Assembly (NCBI RefSeq): GCF_000682755.1
Contig: NZ_AWFF01000002.1
Span: 1-64,000 of the forward strand
DNA length: 64,000 nucleotides
Reading direction: 5' to 3'
From: Hyphomonas beringensis
Lineage (GTDB): Bacteria; Pseudomonadota; Alphaproteobacteria; Caulobacterales; Hyphomonadaceae
In this document: piece after piece, positions 34,957-43,749 of the stretch
How positions within the stretch are numbered: the first letter of the stretch is position 1
Layout: the number at the start of each line of letters is the position of its first letter
The notes under the pieces: generated by a model
The model's database searches: none
Told to the model about the DNA's origin: nothing
The model's input: only the letters and a program-made list of their open reading frames with translations
Translations under genes and position numbers: made by a program

Positions 34957-35319
34957 CTATGCCCCGGCCAGTCGCGCAGACAGCGCGGCCCGGTCGGGCA
35001 TGAACAGCACGTGCTGCCCGCGGTTCGACTCGCGGATGAAATCCGCCATGGGTTTGCTCGATGCCGCCATGGCCCTGGTATCGCCGAGGATGGCGACCCG
35101 GGCATGGTAGTTCATGAACTTCTGGAGGAAGAGGCCGAACTGGCGTGTTGAAAGGTCCAGCATATCGGGGTGAAGGCGCTCTGCCGGAATGGTGATCCAG
35201 TCCGCCTCGCTGCCATACATGTCACCTAGCAGCGTCAGGGCATCGGCCTCTTGTTTCAGAGGCGGACCGTTCGTATCGACGAATGCGACACGTATTCCCG
35301 AAATCTGTTCGATTTTCAT
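34957..35319 (-). CDS. DUF4180 domain-containing protein
   Basis: About 120 residues. ALTLLGDMYGSEADWITIPAERL and QKFMNYHARVAILGD and FIRESNRGQHVLFM are the DUF4180 blocks as I recall them. The family is a small cytosolic alpha-beta protein of unknown function. The ATG at 35319 is preferred over the one at 35355 since MKIEQISGIR begins the fold and AAGGCG lies upstream. Convergent with fumC, seven bases apart. Confidence 0.78.
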   Translation of the reverse strand: MKIEQISGIRVAFVDTNGPPLKQEADALTLLGDMYGSEADWITIPAERLHPDMLDLSTRQFGLFLQKFMNYHARVAILGDTRAMAASSKPMADFIRESNRGQHVLFMPDRAALSARLAGA

Positions 35320-35407
35320 CGGCGCCTTATTCGCCGTGTCCTGAACGGGAGTCAACTCGGATAGATTGAAGGGTGATCAGGACCGGATCATGCGCTAAAG
35401 TCTTGTC

Positions 35408-36145
35408 ATGATGGACTTCGATCCCGACACGTTCGGTACGCTCAATGCGGATGATTATGATGCCCTTCACGATCCGGGCACGACGGAGGAGTCCGTCGCC
35501 CTGATTGCAGAGCTGGCAGGGCAGGGGCGGCTGTTGGAGCTGGCCATCGGCACGGGGCGTATGGCCTTGCCCTTGAAGGCGCGCGGGTTCGATATCTCGG
35601 GCATCGAAGGCTCGGCCGCCATGGTGGAGAAGCTGCGCGAGAAGCCGGGGGGCGCGGACATTCCGGTCGTGATCGGCGACATGGCGGACTGCGCCATAGA
35701 GGGCCGGTTCGACTTTGCCTTCCTCGTCTTCAATACAATGTTCAATCTGACGAGCCAGGCCGATCAGGTGCGCTGCTTTCGTAATGTCGCCGACAGGCTG
35801 GCGCCGGGCGGGGCGTTCCTGATCGAGACCTTCGTTCCGGACTTTTCCGACTATCGGGGCCATCAGAGCCTGCGGACACGGAAGATCGGCTTCAAGTCTC
35901 TCTGGTTCGAGGCCAAGCTGCACGACCCAACCCGGCAGGTGATCGAGTATCAGCGTGTGCGGATTACGGAGCAGGGCGTGAAACTTGTGCCTCTGGTGAT
36001 GCGCTATGCCTGGCCGCAGGAAATTGATCTGATGGCAGAGCTGGCCGGACTGGAACTGGAACAGCGTTGGGGCGGCTGGGCGAGGGAGCCCTTTACCGCC
36101 GACAGTCACATGCATGTTTCCCTGTACAAAAAGGCGGCAGGCTAA
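35408..36145 (+). CDS. Class I SAM-dependent methyltransferase
   Basis: 245-residue methyltransferase with motif I LLELAIGTGRMALPL (about 42-56), motif II ISGIEGSAAMVEKLR, and motif IV around FDFAFLVFNTMFNL. The start MMDFDPDTFG has two Met codons; either is possible. Substrate unknown; the motif I variant E-L-A-I-G-T-G resembles UbiE/toxin methyltransferase-like members. Confidence 0.85.
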   Translation: MMDFDPDTFGTLNADDYDALHDPGTTEESVALIAELAGQGRLLELAIGTGRMALPLKARGFDISGIEGSAAMVEKLREKPGGADIPVVIGDMADCAIEGRFDFAFLVFNTMFNLTSQADQVRCFRNVADRLAPGGAFLIETFVPDFSDYRGHQSLRTRKIGFKSLWFEAKLHDPTRQVIEYQRVRITEQGVKLVPLVMRYAWPQEIDLMAELAGLELEQRWGGWAREPFTADSHMHVSLYKKAAG

Positions 36146-36253
36146 GCCGCGCGGGCCCAGTTTTCTCAGGCCTTCGGGTTGCGCCATGGCAGGAAGACCG
36201 TCATAGGGCGGGCAAACTCCCTTCCTTCCCTCAAGACCGAAGAGTTTAAGCCC

Positions 36254-37891
36254 GTGGTAAAATCGACTTTTGCAGCGTTCGCTGACCGGCTCAGCGCGCA
36301 AGGCCTGTCGCAGGCAAGCTTCACCCAGTTCACGCCGAACCGGATCAAGATTGAATTGCTGTCCGGCCTGACCGTGGCGCTGGCTTTGGTGCCGGAGGCT
36401 GTGGCCTTTGCCTTTGTCGCGCATGTGCACCCGCTGGTCGGGCTATATGCTGCGTTTATTGTGGGTTTGGTGACAGCTGTGATCGGCGGACGTCCGGGCA
36501 TGATCTCCGGCGCAACGGGCGCGCTGGCGGTGGTGATGGTCTCTCTGGTCAGCACGTATGGGGTGGAATACCTGTTCGCGACGGTCGTTCTGATGGGCAT
36601 ATTGCAGCTGGCGGCGGGGATATTCCGGTTCGGGAAATTCATCCGCCTGGTGCCGCATCCGGTTATGCTGGGTTTTGTGAATGGCCTGGCCATCGTCATC
36701 TTCATGGCGCAGCTGACACAGTTCAAGGTGCCCGGAACGGCGGAGGCCTCTGGTCATGGCCTGTCTGGCGGCGAATGGATGAGCGGCTGGCCGCTGATAT
36801 TGATGCTGGGCCTTGTCGGGCTGACCATGCTGATCATCTGGGGCTTGCCGAAAGTTACGAAGATCATTCCTGCGCCGCTGGCAGGGATTGGCATCGTTGC
36901 TGCCGTAGTCATCGGCTTTGGCCTGGATGTGCCGCGTGTCGGCGATCTGGCCTCTATCCAGGGCGGACTTCCGCCATTCCATATTCCGAGCGTTCCGCTG
37001 ACCTGGGAGACGCTGGAAATCATCCTGCCTTACTCCATCATCCTGGCAGCCATCGGCCTGATCGAAAGCCTGCTGACGCTGAACCTGGTTGGCGAAATGA
37101 CTGGCAAGCGCGGCGGGGCGAGCCAGGAATGCGTGGCGCAGGGCGCAGCGAATTTGATCACCGGTTTCTTTGGCGGTATGGGCGGCTGCGCGATGATCGG
37201 CCAGTCCATGATCAATGTGAAATCCGGCGGGCGCACACGCCTGGCAGGCATCGCTGCCGCGCTGTTCCTGCTGGCCTTCATTCTGGTCGGCTCCAGCCTG
37301 ATTGAGCAGATTCCTTTGGCGGCGCTGGTCGGCGTGATGTTCATGGTCGTGATCGGCACCTTTGCCTGGAACAGTTTGCGCATCATGACGCGCATTCCAT
37401 TGATGGACGCCGCTGTGATCGTGCTGGTGACGGTCGTGACCGTATTTTACGACCTTGCGACGGCAGTGGTCGTGGGCGTGATCGTTTCTGCGCTTGCCTA
37501 TGCCTGGAGCAATGCGCGGCGCATTCACGTTATCGAGCGTGACAGCGTGCGCACGCCCGGTGCGCATGTGTATGAGATTGAGGGCCCGCTCTTCTTCGGC
37601 TCCACCGATGCCTTTGCCGAACTGTTTCACCCGGAAACCGACCCGGATGTGGTCATCGTGGACTTCATGCGCTCCCGCGTGGTGGACCAGTCCGCCCTGC
37701 AGGCCATTGAAGACCTCGCCCGTCGCTACGAGGCGCAAGGCAAGACGCTGCAGCTGCGCCATCTGTCGCGCGATTGTCACCGCCTGCTCAGCAAGGCCGG
37801 GCAGCTGATGATCGATTCCGATGATGACCCGGATTACGCGCTGGCGGTGGACTATTCCGTGCGGACCGGCGCGTTTGGCGGGGCCCACTGA
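36254..37891 (+). CDS. SulP-family inorganic anion transporter with STAS domain
   Basis: About 545 residues. A conserved opening TPNRIKIELLSGLTVALALVPEA leads into 10-12 membrane helices (about 40-410), and a C-terminal cytosolic STAS domain follows (VYEIEGPLFFGSTDAF to about residue 530). It probably carries sulfate, bicarbonate or another anion. The start is uncertain: the frame begins with TTG at 36179, and GTG at 36254 with GAAGAG upstream gives a more usual N-terminus. The domain layout is typical. Confidence 0.9.
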   Translation: MVKSTFAAFADRLSAQGLSQASFTQFTPNRIKIELLSGLTVALALVPEAVAFAFVAHVHPLVGLYAAFIVGLVTAVIGGRPGMISGATGALAVVMVSLVSTYGVEYLFATVVLMGILQLAAGIFRFGKFIRLVPHPVMLGFVNGLAIVIFMAQLTQFKVPGTAEASGHGLSGGEWMSGWPLILMLGLVGLTMLIIWGLPKVTKIIPAPLAGIGIVAAVVIGFGLDVPRVGDLASIQGGLPPFHIPSVPLTWETLEIILPYSIILAAIGLIESLLTLNLVGEMTGKRGGASQECVAQGAANLITGFFGGMGGCAMIGQSMINVKSGGRTRLAGIAAALFLLAFILVGSSLIEQIPLAALVGVMFMVVIGTFAWNSLRIMTRIPLMDAAVIVLVTVVTVFYDLATAVVVGVIVSALAYAWSNARRIHVIERDSVRTPGAHVYEIEGPLFFGSTDAFAELFHPETDPDVVIVDFMRSRVVDQSALQAIEDLARRYEAQGKTLQLRHLSRDCHRLLSKAGQLMIDSDDDPDYALAVDYSVRTGAFGGAH

Positions 37892-37984
37892 CCGGTCAGT
37901 CTGTCGCGTTTTCCGGAAATTTCCTTGCCCCTGACAGGTTGTTCCGCCACTAGGTACGCCGTTCAGAAACTTGGAGGAAACAGG

Positions 37985-38794
37985 ATGGAAATGGACTTCA
38001 GCAATATGTTCTCGGTCGCTGGCAAGACAGTTGTCATCACCGGCGGCTCTCGCGGCATTGGCGAAATGATCGCGGCTGGGTTTCTCTCCAATGGCGCGAA
38101 AGTTATCATCTCGTCCCGCAAGGCGCAGGCCTGTGAGGAAACAGTCGAGCGACTGAAAGCGGAATATGGTGGCGAAATCTACGCCATCCCGTCAGATGTC
38201 GGCAGCCTGGACGGCGTGAACCATCTGGTCAGCGAACTGGAGAAGAAGGAAGACAAGGTCGATGTGCTGGTCAACAATGCCGGCGTAGCCTGGGGCGCCT
38301 CTCTCGATGAGTTTCCGGAGCATGGCTATGACAAGGTCATGGATGTGAACGTCAAAGGCGTTTTCTTCCTGACGCAGAAAATGATGCCGCTGTTGCGCAA
38401 GGCGGCCAGCGCCGAGAATCCGGCTCGCGTCATCAATATCGCTTCCGTCGATGGCATGCACACCTCTCCGATGAGCGGGTACATTTATGGCACGTCCAAG
38501 GCCGCCGTTATTCACCTGACGCGCTTCATGGGGTCTCAGCTTGCCAAGGAGAACATCCTGGTCAACGGCATCGCGCCGGGTCCGTTCCCGACCTACATGC
38601 TGTCGACCGGTGTTGGCTATAAAGGCGAAACCGAGGGCGTCGATTGGGATGCGATTGGCAGCCGCACGCCGATGGGCCGCGTTGGCGCGCCGAGCGATGT
38701 GGCGGGCCTCTCCATCTTCCTGTCGTCCAAGGCATCGGCCTATATCACCGGGCACACCATTCCGTGCGATGGCGGCATCGTCTCCGGCAGCTAA
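37985..38794 (+). CDS. Short-chain dehydrogenase/reductase (SDR)
   Basis: 269-residue NAD(P)-dependent oxidoreductase. GGSRGIGE (about 20-27) is the nucleotide loop, NNAG (about 92-95) follows, and the catalytic YxxxK is YGTSK after SGYI. A GGAGG site precedes the ATG at 37985. It resembles gluconate 5-dehydrogenase/3-oxoacyl-ACP-reductase-like SDRs; the substrate cannot be assigned. Confidence 0.92.
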   Translation: MEMDFSNMFSVAGKTVVITGGSRGIGEMIAAGFLSNGAKVIISSRKAQACEETVERLKAEYGGEIYAIPSDVGSLDGVNHLVSELEKKEDKVDVLVNNAGVAWGASLDEFPEHGYDKVMDVNVKGVFFLTQKMMPLLRKAASAENPARVINIASVDGMHTSPMSGYIYGTSKAAVIHLTRFMGSQLAKENILVNGIAPGPFPTYMLSTGVGYKGETEGVDWDAIGSRTPMGRVGAPSDVAGLSIFLSSKASAYITGHTIPCDGGIVSGS

Positions 38795-38881
38795 AGCCTG
38801 CGGGCAGGGGATGGCAGATATGGCGACGCAGTTTAGACTGCGCGTACATAGAATCACCCCTTGCCCAGAAAGGCCCCGCTC

Positions 38882-39178
38882 ATGGCTAAAGCTCCTGTCG
38901 GATCCAAATCCAATCCGTCCGAATTCGATGTGCTGGAAAAGCTCGAAGCGGATGAGCCTTACTTCGTCATTCGGGCGCATGATCCGCTGTCTTCCGCTCT
39001 TGTGGAGCTGCACGCCTATATCGGTGCCGGTCAGTCGGGCGCTGCCCACAACAAGCTGGCCGAAATCATGGCTATGACCTCTGCCAAGGCTCCGCGCCCG
39101 GCATCCAGCCCGAAATATCGCGAAACCTTCGCGATTTCTCTGGCCATGGAGCAATGGCGCGAAAACCACGAGGAATAG
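38882..39178 (+). CDS. Conserved-looking hypothetical protein
   Basis: 98 residues from the ATG at 38882 (AAAGG upstream). The N-terminus is Pro/Lys/Ser-rich; the middle, FDVLEKLEADEPYFVIRAHDPLSS followed by ALVELHAYIGAG, looks like a small folded domain; the end is helical. No family recognised. It lies 13 bases before the GNAT gene and probably shares its transcript. Confidence 0.7.
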   Translation: MAKAPVGSKSNPSEFDVLEKLEADEPYFVIRAHDPLSSALVELHAYIGAGQSGAAHNKLAEIMAMTSAKAPRPASSPKYRETFAISLAMEQWRENHEE

Positions 39179-39191
39179 GGAGCCACCTCAG

Positions 39192-39794
39192 GTGCAGCTC
39201 GGCCCGGTTACGCTCGAAAACCGTTTCGTACGGATCGTTCCGTTTGATCTGGAACGGCATGCCAGTGATTTGCGCGACATGGCGGAGCGATCTGGTGAGC
39301 GGCTGGCGACCTGGCCCTATTTCAATCCACCCGGGGACTGGATCACCCCCTGGGTGGCGACCATTCGCAAGCGGGCTGAAGCGGGTACGCTGATCCCGTT
39401 TGCGGTGATCCTGCCGGATGGGAAATTTGCCGGCATGACGGCTTATCTGAGCCCGGAAGCCACATCGAAACATGTCGAAGTAGGCATGACGATCTATGCG
39501 CCGGAGTATCAGGGCGGGGCGGTGAACCCCGCCTGCAAGCATCTGCTGCTGGCCCATGCCTTCGAGCAGGGGGCCATCCGCGTCTTCTTCAATGTGGATG
39601 AGCGCAATAAACGCTCTCAGGCGGCGGTCAAAAAGCTTGGCGGCGTGCAGGAGGGTATTCTTCGTGACAATCGTATCCTGCCGGATGGATTTGTACGCTC
39701 GACCGTGGTGTTCTCAATACTGGCGCGCGAATGGCCGGGTGTGAAAACCGGTCTGGAGGCGCGCCTCGCACGGTTTGAGGAGCAGGGCGGATGA
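39192..39794 (+). CDS. GNAT-family N-acetyltransferase (RimJ/RimL-like)
   Basis: 200-residue acetyltransferase starting with GTG at 39192 (GGGAG upstream). The acetyl-CoA region is YAPEYQGGAVNPACKHLLLAHAFEQ (about 98-122), with an Asn/Asp in FFNVDERNKRSQAAVKKLGG typical of RimJ/RimL N-terminal acetylases. The next gene overlaps by four bases (ATGA). Acceptor substrate unknown. Confidence 0.88.
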   Translation: MQLGPVTLENRFVRIVPFDLERHASDLRDMAERSGERLATWPYFNPPGDWITPWVATIRKRAEAGTLIPFAVILPDGKFAGMTAYLSPEATSKHVEVGMTIYAPEYQGGAVNPACKHLLLAHAFEQGAIRVFFNVDERNKRSQAAVKKLGGVQEGILRDNRILPDGFVRSTVVFSILAREWPGVKTGLEARLARFEEQGG

Positions 39795-39985
39795 GTGATC
39801 CGATCAATCTCAACAAGTTTCGCAAGGCAAGGGCCAAGGCCGACAAGGAACAGCGCGCAAAGGAAAACCGCGCCAAATTCGGCCGGACAAAAGCCGAAAA
39901 AACGCTCGACAAGGCCCGCGCCGACACTGTGACCCGTCTGACGGATGGGCACCGCCTGAAGGATGATCCCGAACAGGATAGCTAA
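39791..39985 (+). CDS. DUF4169 family protein
   Basis: 64-residue highly charged helical protein: INLNKFRKARAKADKEQR and ENRAKFGRTKAEKTLDKAR are the DUF4169 hallmarks, seen almost only in alphaproteobacteria. Probably interacts with nucleic acid or a protein through its basic helix; function unknown. Coupled to the GNAT gene. Confidence 0.85.
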   Translation: MSDPINLNKFRKARAKADKEQRAKENRAKFGRTKAEKTLDKARADTVTRLTDGHRLKDDPEQDS

Positions 39986-40068
39986 GTCGGCCTGAGCCTG
40001 TCGCCTCATCCTGCGGCCTGCACTTTGCAGCACTCCCGGAAACTTTGTTCCAATCCGGGAGGACTCAC

Positions 40069-40179
40069 ATGGCCGGTATCGCCAAGAAATTTCTTTTCTG
40101 TGTCGCTGCGTTCAGTGTGGGCATTGTCTGGGGCCTGATTGCCGAGGCGGCAGAAACGGGCGTCCTGCCAGGCTTCTAA
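40069..40179 (+). CDS. 36-residue single-pass membrane peptide
   Basis: A short ORF preceded by a strong GGGAGGA ribosome site. Its product starts MAGIAKKFLFCVAAFSVGIV, continues with WGLIAEAAETG and ends VLPGF: a basic N-terminus, one membrane helix (about 8-25) and a short acidic tail. Start, spacing and hydrophobic pattern all look like a genuine small membrane protein. No relative recognised. Confidence 0.6.
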   Translation: MAGIAKKFLFCVAAFSVGIVWGLIAEAAETGVLPGF

Positions 40180-40263
40180 TTCTGATAATCACAGACGGCA
40201 CATTGCGCGTCGCGCGGCCGTCCTGCTAGATAATTGTCCGGACATTTAAATGGGTGGGGCAGC

Positions 40264-41079
40264 GTGGTCAGAGTCAGGAAGCAGTATGTGGATGGGCGTT
40301 TCGGACAGATACATCTGCGGCTCGCCCAGCCTGAAACGGCGCTGAAGCGGCCTTTGGTCTGCTTGCATATGAGCCCGAAATCGGGCTGGCTCTATGCCCG
40401 GTTCATGGAGCATATCGGCGAAGACCGCATCGTTGTTGCGCCGGACTATCCAGGCTTTGGGGAATCTGATCCGCCCCCCGCCGAACCACCTGTGCGCGTT
40501 GAAGATTATGCGGCGGCGATGTGGGACGCTGTAGACGCGCTGGGCCTCGGCGAGGTGGATCTTTCCGGGTATCACACAGGCTCAATGGTTGCCCCCGAAA
40601 TGGCCCGCCAACAGCCGAGCCGCGTCGGACGCCTTGTCCTGATCAGTGCGCCGGTCATCACGGATGATGAGCAAGCCATCTTCCATAAGACCTATGAAGC
40701 CATCCCGGTTGACGCTGCTGGAACACGGTTCAACAGGATGTGGCAGGCCGTGCAGGCCCATTCCGGACCAGACATGACCCTGGAAATGATGGCGGCGTCA
40801 TTCGCCGAGAACCTGCGCGCTGGCGAGAATTACGAATGGGGCCACCGGGCCGCCTTCGAATATGCGCCAAACTATCCCGATACGCTGAAGGCGCTCAGTC
40901 ATCGCATCGCCGTGATCAATCCGGACGACGACCTGACACTGCAGACCCTCCGAGTGGTTCCCTATCTGAACAATGGCGCGGTGATACCGCACCCTGAATG
41001 GTCGCATGGCTTTCTGGATACCGATACCGAGCGCGCCGTCGCGGAGTATCGTCGCCTGTTGGATACTGACTGGCTCTAG
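40264..41079 (+). CDS. Alpha/beta hydrolase-fold protein with His at the nucleophile elbow
   Basis: 271 residues from GTG 40264 (preceded by GGTGGGGC); the frame is open from 40234. The fold is clear: VCLHMSPKSGWLY (HG-equivalent oxyanion loop), APDYPGFGESD, and a C-terminal HGFLD His. At the nucleophile elbow, however, the sequence is GYHTG (102-106), so the usual Ser of G-x-S-x-G is His104. The protein may be non-hydrolytic or use another residue. VINPDDDL may carry the catalytic acid. Confidence 0.82.
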   Translation: MVRVRKQYVDGRFGQIHLRLAQPETALKRPLVCLHMSPKSGWLYARFMEHIGEDRIVVAPDYPGFGESDPPPAEPPVRVEDYAAAMWDAVDALGLGEVDLSGYHTGSMVAPEMARQQPSRVGRLVLISAPVITDDEQAIFHKTYEAIPVDAAGTRFNRMWQAVQAHSGPDMTLEMMAASFAENLRAGENYEWGHRAAFEYAPNYPDTLKALSHRIAVINPDDDLTLQTLRVVPYLNNGAVIPHPEWSHGFLDTDTERAVAEYRRLLDTDWL

Positions 41080-41091
41080 GTTCAGCGCGGA

Positions 41092-42126
41092 TCAGCTGCC
41101 CGGCTTGCTTTCCGCGGGCGATGCCGGCTCCTCCGGGTGGAGGATGGAGTTGATCAGGGCGTCGTCCATGCGGCGGCCCGAAACGCGTTCCAGGGCCGAG
41201 AAGATTGGCCGGGCCTTCTTGTCCTTGAGCAGGGGAATGGTCTGCGCGATCTCTGCTGCGCGGGCATAGCGCAGCTGGGCTGTGGCCATGTCTCCGCGCG
41301 CTTCGGCGCAGGCGCCGATATTATGGATCACCGAAGGTGCGCGCGGCCATTCCCGGCCAAGGGCATCCCACTGCGCGCAAGCCCCCATGATCTCGCCGCG
41401 CTTGGTGGCTTTGACGGCCGCCGCAAAACGCGGGTCGTTCTGGGCTTCGGGGATCAGCCCCTCAGTGATGATCTCAGCCCGCATCGTCTTGTAATAGGGG
41501 GCCACATCATTGCGGAAGCGTCGCACGGCTTCGACGGTGGCATCCTCAATCATGCCGATCGGGGCGTTGTAGGGATTGTAGCTTGAGTGGACGGGGTCGC
41601 GCCATGTACCCAGCTCCTGGCCATAGTCTTCATATTCGGCAATGTCGCGGCAGGTTTCACGATTTGCGCCACCAATCTGTTTCTGTGTGAAGACAGGTCG
41701 GCCCGTATCGTAATCCACGAGATTGGCGGTGACGACGACTTCGACGGTTTCCTCGCGGCACTCGGTTTCGACGATGGCGCGGTGCTGACAGTCAAACGGG
41801 CCGTCATATTCCACACAACGTTTCTCGCGTTCAAACCGCAATTCCTCTTCCCAGGAGTCGATGTCGACGCGGCCTTCATAGACACCTTGCGGGACCTGAC
41901 TGGTCTGCGTGAACCAGTAGGTGCCATCCAGAGCTACCTGGTCCAGCATGTTGGCAAACTCGGCTTCGGCGACCTCTCCGGCCGGACCGCGGAACCGGCC
42001 GACCTCAACATCGCGGTAGCTTGCGGCTTCCGGAATGTTGGGGGCCATGCGGGCCTGATAGTCATATCCCGGCGTGGCGCAGGCCGTTGCCAGAGTGGGA
42101 ATGGCGAGGAAAAGCAGTCGTCTCAT
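41092..42126 (-). CDS. Hypothetical lipoprotein with C-terminal helical repeats
   Basis: 344 residues from MRRLLFLAIP at 42126; lipobox LATAC, lipid Cys16. The N-terminal half has a disulfide-likely block (RCVEYDGPFDCQHRAIVETEC), and the C-terminal part, GACAQWDALGREWPRAPSVIHNIGACAEARGDMATAQLRYARAAEIAQ, looks like TPR-type helix pairs. Function unknown; probably in the outer membrane or periplasm. Divergent from the OYE-family gene. Confidence 0.72.
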   Translation of the reverse strand: MRRLLFLAIPTLATACATPGYDYQARMAPNIPEAASYRDVEVGRFRGPAGEVAEAEFANMLDQVALDGTYWFTQTSQVPQGVYEGRVDIDSWEEELRFEREKRCVEYDGPFDCQHRAIVETECREETVEVVVTANLVDYDTGRPVFTQKQIGGANRETCRDIAEYEDYGQELGTWRDPVHSSYNPYNAPIGMIEDATVEAVRRFRNDVAPYYKTMRAEIITEGLIPEAQNDPRFAAAVKATKRGEIMGACAQWDALGREWPRAPSVIHNIGACAEARGDMATAQLRYARAAEIAQTIPLLKDKKARPIFSALERVSGRRMDDALINSILHPEEPASPAESKPGS

Positions 42127-42274
42127 AAGTATTTGGTCCAGTGATTTCAGCCTATTAGCCTTCAGAAATACTGAATGGTGCATGAACCTTACCACCCGAT
42201 TATTCGCGCAGGGTCATTCTTGACCTCAGGGCCCGGTACCGCCACCTGTTGGCCACACTTATGAGGAACTCCCG

Positions 42275-43384
42275 ATGACAAGCTCGCTGTTTACGCCTTT
42301 CAAATTCAAATCCCTGAACCTGCCGAACCGGATCGTGATGGCGCCGATGACGCGGTCGCAATCCCCGAATGGCGTGCCTGGCGAGAATGTTGCCGACTAT
42401 TATGCCCGCCGCGCCGAGAATGAAGTTGGCCTGATCCTGACGGAAGGCACGACCATCCGTCGGGGCGGGGCCTCCAATGATCCGAACGTGCCGAACTTCT
42501 ACAAGCCGGACTCGCTGGCTGGCTGGCAGACTGTCGTCAACAAGGTGCACGAGAAGGGCGGCAAGATCGCGCCGCAGATCTGGCATATGGGCATGGTGCG
42601 TAAGGCAGGCAGCGGCCCGGAACCGGATGCGCCGACCGACAGCCCCTCCGGCATGACCCATACGGGCAAGCAGGTGGTTGATGCGCCGACCGACGCCGAA
42701 GTTGACGACATGGTGCAGGCCTATGCAGATGCGGCGGCCAAGGCCGAAGAGCTGGGCTTTGACTGTGTCGAGATCCACGGCGCACACGGCTATCTGATCG
42801 ACCAGTTCTTCTGGGATGTAATGAACAAGCGTGATGACCGGTTCGGCGGCACCAGCTTGGTCGAGCGCGCGAGCTTTGCAGGAGATATTATCCGAGAAGT
42901 GCGCAAGCGAGTGTCCAAGGACTTCCCTGTCATCCTGCGCTACTCGCAATGGAAACAGCAGGATTATGGTGCGCGCCTGGCCACGACGCCGGATGATCTG
43001 GAAGCCTTCCTGAAAGTCTTCGTGGAGGCGGGTGTCGACATTCTGCACGTGTCCCAGCGACGCTACTGGGAGCCTGAATTCCCAGAGATTGATGGCGAGA
43101 ATGGCCTGAATGGTGCTGGCTGGGCGAAGAAACTGACCGGCCTGCCAACGATCACGGTTGGCTCTGTTGGCCTGTCGGGTGATTTCATGCACGCGTTCCA
43201 GGGCCAAGGCGCCGGAACACGTAAGCTGGACGATCTGGAAGAGCGCCTGTCGCGCGATGAATTCGACCTGGTGGCTGTCGGCCGTGCCTTGCTGCAGGAT
43301 CCGGAATGGGCCCGCAAGGTGCATGACGGCCGCTATGCAGAGTTGAACGATTATGATGCAGCGAGCCTGGCCAAGCTTTATTAA
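42275..43384 (+). CDS. NADH:flavin oxidoreductase, Old Yellow Enzyme family
   Basis: 369-residue FMN ene-reductase. TPFKFKSLNLPNRIVMAPMTR at the N-terminus, IWHMGMVRK (about 100-108), and VEIHGAHGYLIDQFFWD (about 167-183) with its His and the NADH/FMN loops are present; TVGSVGLSGDF closes the barrel. Probably reduces activated alkenes or nitro compounds using NAD(P)H. Good GAGGA site before ATG. Confidence 0.92.
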   Translation: MTSSLFTPFKFKSLNLPNRIVMAPMTRSQSPNGVPGENVADYYARRAENEVGLILTEGTTIRRGGASNDPNVPNFYKPDSLAGWQTVVNKVHEKGGKIAPQIWHMGMVRKAGSGPEPDAPTDSPSGMTHTGKQVVDAPTDAEVDDMVQAYADAAAKAEELGFDCVEIHGAHGYLIDQFFWDVMNKRDDRFGGTSLVERASFAGDIIREVRKRVSKDFPVILRYSQWKQQDYGARLATTPDDLEAFLKVFVEAGVDILHVSQRRYWEPEFPEIDGENGLNGAGWAKKLTGLPTITVGSVGLSGDFMHAFQGQGAGTRKLDDLEERLSRDEFDLVAVGRALLQDPEWARKVHDGRYAELNDYDAASLAKLY

Positions 43385-43670
43385 GTCATTAATTCCCTTG
43401 TCAGGGGAGTGTGCCCATGGTTTTCATATACCTGATTGGAGCGCTGACGGGGACGTGTCAGCCTTCATAAATGGTGGTGGGGACGAATGGCAGACCTCCC
43501 TGGCAAGTGACATGGCGAAGGCGTACGGGGGACCCTGTGCGTGTGCCTTGGCCCAGCTTCAGATACTTGACCCGGTCTGAGGCGGCACTGTGCGGTTGGT
43601 CTGATTTTCCCATCTTCGCGGGCATCGCCCGCATTTGAGACGAGATGCCTTCACACCAGCATCCCGTCTG
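43385..43670 (+). other. Non-coding stretch upstream of an orphan strong terminator
   Basis: No convincing gene. Short frames (a 17-codon ATG ORF from 43418, a 55-codon one from 43471, both without ribosome sites) do not look coding. A 6-bp GC stem (43618-43632, GCGGGC-ATC-GCCCGC) may end the OYE-gene transcript. The large terminator at 43671 lies about 290 bases beyond the OYE stop, so an untranslated RNA may occupy the space between. Confidence 0.4.
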
Positions 43671-43727
43671 TCCCTGCAGGGGATGTATTGCTCACACCCG
43701 ATACATCCCCTGCGGGACTTTTTGTTT
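43671..43727 (+). terminator. Very strong Rho-independent terminator with no adjacent gene
   Basis: A perfect 13-bp stem pairs GCAGGGGATGTAT (43676-43688) with its complement (43701-43713), 12-base loop; the outer TCCC/GGGA extends it. ACTTTTTGTTT follows on the plus strand, so it ends a rightward transcript. The only rightward gene before it stops 287 bases earlier. Confidence 0.85.
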
Positions 43728-43749
43728 CAGCGTATTCTGTGTGGGTGGC

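Noticed and set aside
36443-37888. 481-codon minus-strand ORF
   Set aside because: Antisense to the SulP transporter with His/Arg/Gln-rich composition typical of shadow frames.
43353-43580. 75-codon plus-strand ORF overlapping the OYE gene end
   Set aside because: No ribosome site, begins inside the OYE gene in another frame, and ends without a recognisable domain.
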